Shown piece by piece: positions 16,420-25,186 of a stretch of DNA of 64,000 bases. How positions within the stretch are numbered: the first letter of the stretch is position 1; every line of letters starts with the position of its first letter. Source of the DNA: Hymenobacter aranciens. Its GTDB lineage: Bacteria > Bacteroidota > Bacteroidia > Cytophagales > Hymenobacteraceae. Both the position numbers and the translations under genes were made by a program. The stretch spans positions 124,001 through 188,000 of the forward strand of contig NZ_JAUQSY010000011.1 of the NCBI RefSeq assembly GCF_030580865.1, given 5' to 3'. Under the pieces are notes generated by a model. The model did no database searches. It was given only the letters and a program-made list of their open reading frames with translations, and had not been told where the DNA came from.

Positions 16420-17439
16420 CTAAGCTACAAAGTCGGCATCCACGTGCAGCCGGATTTCCTGCCGAATCTGCTCCGCATCCAGCCATTCCTCGTTGTTGGC
16501 CGAGTTGTAGTGGAAGCCCAGGGGCATGCGGGTGCCGTGGAAATGCGCAATAAATTTATCCACGTCCCAGGGTGGGGTGGAGGGCAGGATGACGTAATAG
16601 CGGTCCAGCTCCACCGTGCTCAGGGCGTCGGTTTCGGTTATCATTTCCTCGTGCAGCTTCTCGCCGGGGCGAATGCCCACAATCTTTTGCTCGCAGTTGG
16701 GGCCGATTGCGCGGGCCACTTCGGTGATTTTGTAGCTCGGAATTTTCGGCACGAAAATCTCGCCGCCCCAGGCGTGCTCCAGCGCATAGAGCACTAGGTC
16801 AACACCTTCTTCGAGCGAGATATTGAAGCGCGTCATGTCGGGGTGGGTGATGGGCAGTACGCCCTTGTGCCGCTCCTGCAAAAAGAACGGCACCACCGAG
16901 CCCCGCGAGCCGATAACATTACCGTAGCGCACCACCGAGAAGCGCAAATCGCGGCTGCCCTTCATGTTGTTGGCCGCCACAAATAATTTATCCGAGCACA
17001 ATTTGGTGGCGCCGTAGAGGTTGATGGGCGCGGCGGCCTTGTCGGTGCTCAGCGCCACCACGTCTTTCACCCCGCAGTCGAGGGCGGCGTTTATCACGTT
17101 CTCGGCCCCGAAGATGTTGGTTTTGATGCACTCCATCGGGTTGTACTCGGCGGCCGGCACCTGCTTGAGGGCGGCGGCGTGAATCACGATGTCGATGCCC
17201 TCGCAGGCCCGGTGCAGGCGCTCCGGGTCGCGCACATCGCCGATGAAGTACCGGATGGCGGGGTACTTGGTCGGGCTGAATTCCTGGCTCATCTCGTACT
17301 GCTTCAGCTCGTCGCGCGAGAAAACCACGAGGCGCTTCACCTGCGGAAATTTCTCAAACACCGTGCGCACGAATTGCTTGCCGAACGAGCCCGTGCCGCC
17401 GGTAACGAGAATAGACTTATGATTGAGGTCGAGAGCCAT
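16420..17439 (-). CDS. pseB: UDP-N-acetylglucosamine 4,6-dehydratase (inverting)
   Basis: First enzyme of pseudaminic acid synthesis: a 339-residue SDR protein starting MALDLNHKSILVTGGTGSFG with the TGGTGSFG Rossmann loop at 13-20. It continues with FSRDELKQYEMS, YFIGDVRDPERL, IVIHAAALKQVPAAEYNP and STDKAAAPINLYGATK, all typical of PseB rather than the retaining PglF/FlaA1 long forms. The C-terminus includes IGIRPGEKLHEEMI-like sequence. The frame is open to 17586, but the ATG at 17439 fits the family and follows a promoter box. It is 2.6 kb from pseC, with the broken type IX gene and array 1 between. Confidence 0.95.
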   Translation of the reverse strand: MALDLNHKSILVTGGTGSFGKQFVRTVFEKFPQVKRLVVFSRDELKQYEMSQEFSPTKYPAIRYFIGDVRDPERLHRACEGIDIVIHAAALKQVPAAEYNPMECIKTNIFGAENVINAALDCGVKDVVALSTDKAAAPINLYGATKLCSDKLFVAANNMKGSRDLRFSVVRYGNVIGSRGSVVPFFLQERHKGVLPITHPDMTRFNISLEEGVDLVLYALEHAWGGEIFVPKIPSYKITEVARAIGPNCEQKIVGIRPGEKLHEEMITETDALSTVELDRYYVILPSTPPWDVDKFIAHFHGTRMPLGFHYNSANNEEWLDAEQIRQEIRLHVDADFVA

Positions 17440-17466
17440 GAGAATAAAAGAGCCGAAACAGGGCTG

Positions 17467-17474
17467 CAAAAGTA
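17467..17474 (-). promoter_or_regulatory. TAnnTTTG promoter box for pseB
   Basis: TACTTTTG on the minus strand ends 27 nt before the pseB ATG. Confidence 0.5.
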
Positions 17475-17523
17475 GTGCGTAGGGCGTTGGCAGGCGGGCG
17501 GGGCGGGGAGGAGAAGCAAATAG

Positions 17524-17642
17524 AACGTCATCCTGAGGCGCGGAGCGCCGAAAGGACCTCGCCCGCTTCGTTGTGGTGGTAATCAATTACTGCTGCACGC
17601 GGCGTGGGCGAGGTCCTTTCGCCTTCGGCTCAGGATGACGTT
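17524..17642. repeat. intergenic palindrome, family B copy 1
   Basis: Arms AACGTCATCCTGAGGCGCGG and ...GGCTCAGGATGACGTT enclose CGAAAGGACCTCGCCC and its inverse, with AATCAATTACTGCTGCA in the centre. The element recurs in opposite orientation at 41530-41676. Here it lies between divergent pseB and the MBOAT gene. Confidence 0.88.
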
Positions 17643-17703
17643 CTTTTTCGGTCGTTCTACTAATCCCCTCCGAATCCCGAACTTTGGCGGCCAGCCCCGC
17701 CGA

Positions 17704-19175
<1,472 letters not shown>

Positions 19176-19176
<1 letters not shown>

Positions 19177-20063
19177 TGCGGCGCTTGTTGATTCGCTTAC
19201 TATTGCTAACGGTCGCGGCTGGAGCGGGGCTGCTAGCGCTGCTGCCGGTGCTGCGCAACGGCCGGGTCGATGCGTTTTATGCGCGCTTCACCAGCCCGCC
19301 GGCGGGCTCGCTCATCGTGGGCACCTCGCGGGCGGCGCAGGGCATCCGGCCCGATATTATTACCAGCCAGGCTCCTTTCGCTTTCGATGGCCCGCTGCTG
19401 AACTATGCCTTCACCCTCACGCATTCGCCTTACGGCCCGGCTTACCTGGCCAGTATCCGCCGCAAGCTGAAGCCCGAAACCAGGAACGGCCTGTTCATCG
19501 TGGCGGTGGACCCGTGGTCGCTGGCCGCTGTCAATGAGCAGTTTCCCGAGGCCAGCTCCTTCATTGGCCAGCTCAGCCAGGTCAGCCAGAATCCCAACCT
19601 GCCGTACCTCACGCGCTACCAGACCAAGCCGCTCTACCGCCTGCTGCTCGACTACGCCACCGCCACCGAGCGCCTGCACCCCGACGGCTGGCTCGAAGTC
19701 CGCATCGCCACCGACAGCGCCACCGTGCGCGCCCGCACTGCCCGCAAAGTGCTGGATTACCGCAAGCTGATGGCCGCACAGCACCTTTCTGCCGGCCGTC
19801 TGGCGGCCCTGCGCCAGACCATCGAGCTGCTCCGCCAGCACGGCCGCGTGTATTTGGTGCGCCTGCCCGTCGGCCCGCCGCTGCGGCAGCTGGAGCAGGA
19901 ATTCCAGCCCGACTTTGCCGCGCAGATGCAGCAGTTGGCCCGGCAGCAACAAGTACGCTACCTTGATTACAGCGCCCAGCCCTACGCCACTACCGACGGC
20001 AACCATTTGCAGCGCGAGGCGGCGGCGGCCTTCAGTCGGCAGTTAGCGGCCGCCCTTCGGTAG
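19176..20063 (+). CDS. SGNH-like membrane-anchored partner of the MBOAT enzyme
   Basis: This 295-residue protein has one N-terminal membrane anchor (LLIRLLLLTVAAGAGLLALL), then GSLIVGTSRAAQGIRPDI, a block-I-like GTS motif, and near the end YATTDGNHLQREAAAAF, a DxxHL-like catalytic block. This fits periplasmic SGNH/AlgJ-DltD-like acyltransferases that act with MBOAT proteins. The ATG overlaps the MBOAT stop. Identity to any named subfamily is weak by eye; coupling to MBOAT carries much of the argument. Confidence 0.65.
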
Positions 20064-20078
20064 TGGTTAAGTAAGTTG

Positions 20079-21395
20079 CTAACGCACAATTTTTTTCACT
20101 AGCGCGGCCAGCTGCCCCGTCAGCTCCCGGCGCGAGTAGCGCTGGTTTTGCTGCGTTGGCAAATCCACATCCGGATTAACGCGCCAGCGGGCTACCAACG
20201 CCTCCAGCGTTTCCAGCATCAGCTCGTAATCGGCGTAGGGGAGGGCCCGCCCCGCCCCGCACTCCCGCAGCAGGTTGTCGGCATCGCAGCCGGCCGGGCC
20301 CACGCACAGCACCGGCTTATTAGATGCCAGATACTCAAATACTTTGCCCGGCAAAATGCCGGAATTATTCGCCACATCGGGAATGGCCATCAGCAGCACC
20401 GACGAGCGCAGCAGGTAGCCCACCGACTCCTCGTGCGGCACGAAGGGCACAAATTCCGTCCGCTCACTCAACTTGTTGTCGCTGATTTGCCGCCGCAGCT
20501 CGGCGCTCACCTGCCCCACGAAACGCAGCCGGATGGGCACCTCGGGATGCTGGTCGGCGCAGGTCCGAATGGCCCTTAGCAGCTGGTCGATGTGGTACAG
20601 CTCGGTGATGGTGCCGGTGTGCGTAATGCGCAGGCAGTCTGTGGGCGGCTGCGAGGGCTGCCGGAAGTCCGACTCGTCGTAGCCATTCGGAATGACGTGG
20701 ATTTTGGCCGCCGGCAGCGCCGGGTTTTTGCTCAGAAACAAGCGTTTGGTTTCGGGCGACGTCACCAGCACGGCCGTGGCCTGCTGCAGCACCTGCCGCT
20801 CGTAGCGCGTGTCGAGCCAGGCGGCCAGGCTGGTGCGGTGCAGGTCTTTGGCGTAGTAGATATCGGCCCAGGGGTCGCGCAAATCGGCCAGCCAGGGCAG
20901 CCCGTAGCGCCGCTGCAAGGCCAGCCCGATGAGCTGCGTGGAGTGCGGCGGCGAGGAAGTCAGCACGGCGTCAAACCGCTCGCCGGCGGCCCACAGCTGG
21001 TCCACGGCGCGCAGGGCGTGGCGGTTCCAGCCGCGCCGCGGGTCGGGAATGAAGAGGTTACCGCGCACGAAGCGCAGCACCTGCTGCGTAAAGCCGGGCT
21101 TGCCTTCGTTGGCAAAGCCGCCGTAGGGCACAGCCTTGCCGGTCAGTTTTTTATACGATTCAAACGGCTCCGACGTGGCCGTGTGAATAACGCGCACCGT
21201 GGCGGGGACTTCGGCCAGCAGGCTTTCGTCGCGCACCGGGTAGGTGGCCTGGGCGGGGTCCACCGTCAGCACCGTGGCCTCCACGCCGAAGCCGGCCAGG
21301 TGCTTCACAAACTTCAGGCAGCGCTGCACGCCGGCCCCGCCCGAGGGCGGCCAGTAGTAGGTGATGACGAGCAGGCGGAGGGGGGTAGCAATCAA
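20079..21395 (-). CDS. glycosyltransferase family 4 protein
   Basis: A GT-B enzyme of about 438 residues: LLVITYYWPPSGGAGVQRCL at the N-terminus is the acceptor-side signature, followed by VLTSSPPHSTQLIGLALQRR, WLADLRDPWADI and VIPNGYDESDF. The C-terminal donor domain has FEYLASNKPVLCVGPAG. This profile is typical of capsule and O-antigen transferases of the WbpI/WcfI-like type. The start is uncertain: TTG at 21404 lies inside a promoter box, so TTG at 21395 is preferred. It converges with the SGNH gene and closes the glycan locus. Confidence 0.85.
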   Translation of the reverse strand: MIATPLRLLVITYYWPPSGGAGVQRCLKFVKHLAGFGVEATVLTVDPAQATYPVRDESLLAEVPATVRVIHTATSEPFESYKKLTGKAVPYGGFANEGKPGFTQQVLRFVRGNLFIPDPRRGWNRHALRAVDQLWAAGERFDAVLTSSPPHSTQLIGLALQRRYGLPWLADLRDPWADIYYAKDLHRTSLAAWLDTRYERQVLQQATAVLVTSPETKRLFLSKNPALPAAKIHVIPNGYDESDFRQPSQPPTDCLRITHTGTITELYHIDQLLRAIRTCADQHPEVPIRLRFVGQVSAELRRQISDNKLSERTEFVPFVPHEESVGYLLRSSVLLMAIPDVANNSGILPGKVFEYLASNKPVLCVGPAGCDADNLLRECGAGRALPYADYELMLETLEALVARWRVNPDVDLPTQQNQRYSRRELTGQLAALVKKIVR

Positions 21396-21401
21396 AACGC
21401 G

Positions 21402-21409
21402 CAAAGCTA
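21402..21409 (-). promoter_or_regulatory. TAnnTTTG box for the GT4 gene
   Basis: TAGCTTTG on the minus strand ends 6 nt before the TTG at 21395 and decides the start. It is divergent from the box at 21434-21441. Confidence 0.45.
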
Positions 21410-21433
21410 CGTTTACAACCTGAGTTTCTCCCG

Positions 21434-21441
21434 TAACTTTG
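21434..21441 (+). promoter_or_regulatory. TAnnTTTG box for the coiled-coil gene
   Basis: TAACTTTG ends 27 nt before the ATG at 21469. Confidence 0.5.
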
Positions 21442-21468
21442 AGGCTTGGCCGCTAACTGCTATTCCAT

Positions 21469-21897
21469 ATGAACGAGGACCGCATGCTGGAATTTATGGC
21501 GCTCATGAGTGATTACATGCGCGACACCGACCGCCGTTTCGAGCAGTTGATTACGGTGATGCACGATGGATTTGGCCGCTTATCAAGTCAGTTGACTGAT
21601 TTGACTACGGAGGTAAGAGGCACCAATCAGCGTGTTGACCACCTGACGGAGCGTGTTGACCACCTAACGGAAGAAGTGACCGAATTGAAAACAGACATGC
21701 GTGAAGTCAAAACGCAAGTTGGTGATATCAACCGTCGGCTAGGAAATACATTTGACCAAACCGGTCGCCTGACTGAGGTTGCCGACAATAATAGCTTGCG
21801 CCTGACGCATGTAGAAGGCGCACTACAACCTACGAATGCGGAGCTTGACCAACGTTTGCGGGCTCTGGAAAATATCGTGTTACCCAAAGCTTCATAA
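21469..21897 (+). CDS. small coiled-coil protein
   Basis: A 142-residue protein with no signal peptide or membrane segment. From about residue 25 it is a near-continuous coiled coil with repeated heptads, including two tandem copies of RVDHLTERVDHLTEEVTELK-like sequence, and a Leu-rich C-terminal helix. It resembles the t-SNARE-like/DUF-type coiled coils of Bacteroidota with unknown function. It has its own promoter box and is followed by ffh 50 nt later, so co-transcription with ffh is possible. Lower GC than neighbours. Confidence 0.75.
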   Translation: MNEDRMLEFMALMSDYMRDTDRRFEQLITVMHDGFGRLSSQLTDLTTEVRGTNQRVDHLTERVDHLTEEVTELKTDMREVKTQVGDINRRLGNTFDQTGRLTEVADNNSLRLTHVEGALQPTNAELDQRLRALENIVLPKAS

Positions 21898-21946
21898 GCA
21901 GCCTGGTAACCTCACAATCACTAAATAACTCGCCAATTCGCGATTC

Positions 21947-23317
21947 ATGTTCGATAACCTCTCCTCCAAGCTCGACAAGGCCTTTAAAACCCTGAAAGGC
22001 CAGGGCTCCATCTCCGAAATCAACGTTGCCAGCACCATCAAGGAAATTCGCCGGGCGCTGGTCGATGCCGACGTAAACTACAAGGTTGCCAAGGAAGTAA
22101 CCGACAAGATTAAGGACGCCGCCATGGGCCGCGACGTGCTCACGGCCGTGTCGCCGGGCCAGCTGATGGTCAAAATCGTGTACGATGAGCTGACCGAGCT
22201 CATGGGCGGCGAGAAAAAGGACATCGTCATCAAGGGCGACCCGGCCGTGGTGCTGCTCTCGGGCCTGCAGGGCTCGGGCAAAACCACCTTCGCCGGCAAG
22301 CTGGCCAACTTTATTAAAAAGCAGGGCCGCAATGTGTTGCTAGTGGCCTGCGACGTGTATCGCCCCGCCGCTATCGACCAGCTGAAAGTGCTGGGCGAGC
22401 AAATCGGCGTGGAGGTGTACTCGGAAACCGAGAACAAAAACCCGGTTGAAATCTCGCGCAACGCCATCGACTACGCCCGCAAAAACGGCAAGAAAGTCGT
22501 CATCATCGACACCGCCGGCCGCCTGGCTGTGGACGAGCAGATGATGCGCGAAATCGAGCAGGTGAAAGCGGCCATCAACCCCTCCGAGACGCTGTTCGTG
22601 GTGGACTCGATGACGGGTCAGGATGCCGTGAACACCGCCAAAACCTTCAACGACCGGCTGAATTTCGACGGCGTGGTGCTCACCAAGCTCGACGGCGACT
22701 CGCGCGGTGGGGCCGCCCTCAGCATCCGGTCGGTGGTCGAGAAGCCCATTAAGTTCATCTCGACGGGCGAGAAAATGGAGGCCCTCGACATGTTCTACCC
22801 CGACCGGATGGCCCAGCGCATCCTGGGCATGGGCGATGTTATCAGCCTCGTGGAGCGCGCCCAGCAGCAGTTCGACGAAGAGGAAGCCAAGCGGATTGAG
22901 AAGAAAATCCGCAAGAACCAGTTCGATTTCAATGACTTTCTCGGCCAGCTGGAGCAAATCAAGAAGATGGGCAACATCAAGGACTTGATGGGCATGATTC
23001 CGGGCATGAGCAAGGCCATCAAGGACGTCGAAATCGACAACGACGCCTTCAAGCCCGTGGAAGCCATCATCCGCTCGATGACCAAGCAGGAGCGCGCCAA
23101 CCCCGACCTCATCAACGGCTCGCGCAAGCGTCGCCTGGCCAAAGGCTCCGGTACTGACATTCAGCAGGTAAACGCCCTGATGAAGCAGTTCGAAGACATG
23201 CGCAAAATGATGCGTACCATGAACAAAATGAGCCAGACCAAGGGCGGCATGGCCCAGATGGCCAAGATGATGGGTGGCGCCATGCGCGGCGGTGGCGGCG
23301 GCATGTTTGGCCAATAA
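21947..23317 (+). CDS. ffh: signal recognition particle protein Ffh
   Basis: This is the SRP54 homologue that binds 4.5S RNA and signal sequences and docks on FtsY. The 456-residue protein has an N domain (1-90) and a G domain with G1 loop GLQGSGKT at 106-113, DTAGR at 187-191 and TKLDGDSRGG around 247. The C-terminal M domain is Met-rich (GMIPGMSKAI, MRKMMRTMNKMSQ), ending in a Gly-rich tail. Length and all motifs are standard. A strong terminator follows. Confidence 0.97.
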   Translation: MFDNLSSKLDKAFKTLKGQGSISEINVASTIKEIRRALVDADVNYKVAKEVTDKIKDAAMGRDVLTAVSPGQLMVKIVYDELTELMGGEKKDIVIKGDPAVVLLSGLQGSGKTTFAGKLANFIKKQGRNVLLVACDVYRPAAIDQLKVLGEQIGVEVYSETENKNPVEISRNAIDYARKNGKKVVIIDTAGRLAVDEQMMREIEQVKAAINPSETLFVVDSMTGQDAVNTAKTFNDRLNFDGVVLTKLDGDSRGGAALSIRSVVEKPIKFISTGEKMEALDMFYPDRMAQRILGMGDVISLVERAQQQFDEEEAKRIEKKIRKNQFDFNDFLGQLEQIKKMGNIKDLMGMIPGMSKAIKDVEIDNDAFKPVEAIIRSMTKQERANPDLINGSRKRRLAKGSGTDIQQVNALMKQFEDMRKMMRTMNKMSQTKGGMAQMAKMMGGAMRGGGGGMFGQ

Positions 23318-23462
23318 GCCCATAGTGTTCAGCGCCAAAATGCTTTGAAAAACAGTGTGTCAAAAGTTTTGCTAAGAAATTTTTGCGGCGCCTGGAATCT
23401 TTCGGTTCGGTTTTTGTTTGCCCTATCGTGAAAGAATAGTTTTTAAGGTGTTTTGGTTATTA

Positions 23463-23494
23463 AAGCCCCAGCTCTCTGAGCTGGGGCTTTTTGC
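23463..23494 (+). terminator. intrinsic terminator after ffh
   Basis: Eleven-base-pair stem AAGCCCCAGCT / AGCTGGGGCTT with loop CTCTG and a T5 tail. The rest of the 317-nt gap from ffh to the discoidin gene holds only the promoter below. Confidence 0.88.
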
Positions 23495-23571
23495 TATTTT
23501 ACAGCGTGCTGTCAGTCGCCGAGGAAATACCGGTGATGAACGGCTGAAACACTGGGTCGGGCGAGTCTGGC

Positions 23572-23603
23572 TTGATTAGGGGTATAGGCTATTGGTAATT
23601 TTG
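23572..23603 (+). promoter_or_regulatory. promoter of the discoidin-domain gene
   Basis: TTG at 23572-23574 and TAATTTTG at 23596-23603 are 21 nt apart, a good match to the Bacteroidota -33/-7 arrangement. The ATG lies 31 nt downstream. Confidence 0.6.
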
Positions 23604-23634
23604 ACCCAGTTCCAACCCTCAAGTTATCAAAGCT

Positions 23635-25035
23635 ATGAAAAGCCTGTTCCTCTTTGCCTGGCTACTAGCCGCCTGCCTGCTGGCCAGCAAGCCGGGGCAG
23701 GCCCAGAACCTGGCCCTCGGCAAAACGACTTCGGCTTCTTCCAACAACCAGCCCTCGGCCAACGCCGTGGACGCCAACGGCAACACCCGCTGGGAAAGCG
23801 CCTCCAGCGACCCGCAGTGGCTGGCCGTGGACTTAGGTTCGGTGCAAACCATCGACCGGGTGCGCCTGACCTGGGAAAACGCCTACGGCCGGGACTTTAC
23901 CATTCAGGTATCGACCAACGGCACCAGCTGGACCACCGTGGCTACTACTACGAATAACGCCACTACCGTCAATGAGTACCCCAACCTGAGCACTACCGGC
24001 CGCTACGTGCGGATGTACGGCACGGCCCGGGCCACCTCGTATGGCTACTCACTGTATGAAGTGGAAGTGTTTAACTACACTAACAGCCCCGGTAGCAACC
24101 TGGCGCTGAACAAGACCGGCGCGGCCTCCACCACGCAGGGCGGCTTTCCGGTGGCCCAGGCTTTCGATGGCAACACTGCCACGCGCTGGGGCAGCAACTC
24201 GGCCGATAACCAGTGGATTTATGTCGACCTGGGGGCCAGCGCCAATGTCACGCAGGTGACGTTGGTTTGGGAAACAGCCTACGGCAAGGACTTCCACATC
24301 GACCTGTCGAGCAACGGCACTAGCTGGACTACGGCCAATACGGTTACTAACAATTCGCTGCGCTTCAACGACCTGGCCGTAACCGGTGCGGCCCGCTACA
24401 TCCGAATGTACGGCGTGACCCGCGGTACCGGCTACGGCTTCTCGCTCTATGAGATGCGGGTGTACGGCACCTTCCCGACGCCGTTGCCCGTCACGCTCAC
24501 GTCGTTTGCGGCCACCGCCACCAGCCAGGTCGTGAACCTGAAATGGGCCACCGCTTCGGAGAAAAACAACCTCGGTTTCGAGGTGCAGCGCTCGGCCGAC
24601 GGCCGCGAATTCACCGCGCTGGGCACCGTGGCTGGCGCGGGCACCAGCGCTACGCCACGCAGCTACGGCTACCGCGACGCCGCCCCGCTGGCCGGCACCA
24701 GCTACTACCGCCTCCAGCAAACCGACCTCGACGGCAGCGTGAGCTACAGCCCCATAGCCGCCGTGAAAATAATTGCCCCGACGACTATCACCGCCTGCGA
24801 GGTATTCCCCAACCCCGCCACCGACCGCGTGACCGTGACCTGCAACGCCGCCCCCACCGCCTGGGCCCTTATAAACAGCAACGGTCAGGTAGTAAGCACC
24901 GGCACGCTGAGCGAAATGGCCAGCGCCAGCAGCTTCACGTTCGACCTGAGCTCTTGTCAGGCTGGCGTGTATATGCTCAACTTGTTGAGCAACGGCCAAC
25001 CGGTGCAGCGCGCCCGCGTAGTGAAGGCCTTGTAA
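23635..25035 (+). CDS. secreted protein with two F5/8 type C (discoidin) domains and a type IX tail
   Basis: The 466-residue protein has a signal peptide (SLFLFAWLLAACLLAS... AQ). Two discoidin repeats follow, near residues 25-140 (NLALGKTTSASS, WLAVDLGSVQTIDRVRL) and 155-280 (NLALNKTGAASTT, WIYVDLGASANVTQV). Next comes a VTLTSFAATATSQVVNLKWA linker domain seen in type IX substrates, and last a C-terminal sorting-like domain with EVFPNPATDRVTV and GVYMLNL. It probably binds carbohydrate at the cell surface or outside. It is monocistronic, with its own promoter and terminator. Confidence 0.9.
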   Translation: MKSLFLFAWLLAACLLASKPGQAQNLALGKTTSASSNNQPSANAVDANGNTRWESASSDPQWLAVDLGSVQTIDRVRLTWENAYGRDFTIQVSTNGTSWTTVATTTNNATTVNEYPNLSTTGRYVRMYGTARATSYGYSLYEVEVFNYTNSPGSNLALNKTGAASTTQGGFPVAQAFDGNTATRWGSNSADNQWIYVDLGASANVTQVTLVWETAYGKDFHIDLSSNGTSWTTANTVTNNSLRFNDLAVTGAARYIRMYGVTRGTGYGFSLYEMRVYGTFPTPLPVTLTSFAATATSQVVNLKWATASEKNNLGFEVQRSADGREFTALGTVAGAGTSATPRSYGYRDAAPLAGTSYYRLQQTDLDGSVSYSPIAAVKIIAPTTITACEVFPNPATDRVTVTCNAAPTAWALINSNGQVVSTGTLSEMASASSFTFDLSSCQAGVYMLNLLSNGQPVQRARVVKAL

Positions 25036-25059
25036 CAAGTACCACTTGTAAAAAAGGAA

Positions 25060-25091
25060 GAGCCCGCTGACTACTCAGCGGGCTCTTTTTT
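25060..25091 (+). terminator. intrinsic terminator after the discoidin gene
   Basis: Stem GAGCCCGCTGA / TCAGCGGGCTC with loop CTAC and a T6 run. Confidence 0.88.
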
Positions 25092-25092
25092 G

Positions 25093-25182
25093 CTGTCATG
25101 CTGAACGCAGTGAGGCATCCTCTCGCGCCTCAACGATTTCGTTTAAGCGTGAAAGGATGCTTCACTGCGTTCAGCATGACAG
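25093..25182. repeat. intergenic palindrome, family A copy 1
   Basis: Arms CTGTCATGCTGAACGCAGTG and its complement enclose AGGCATCC/GGATGCTT. Related copies lie at 54829-54942 and 63802-63896. It lies between the converging discoidin and leuS genes. Confidence 0.88.
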
Positions 25183-25186
25183 ATGA

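Noticed and set aside
17440..17586. N-terminal extension of PseB
   Set aside because: It includes the promoter box and part of a palindrome; the family starts at MALDLNHKS.
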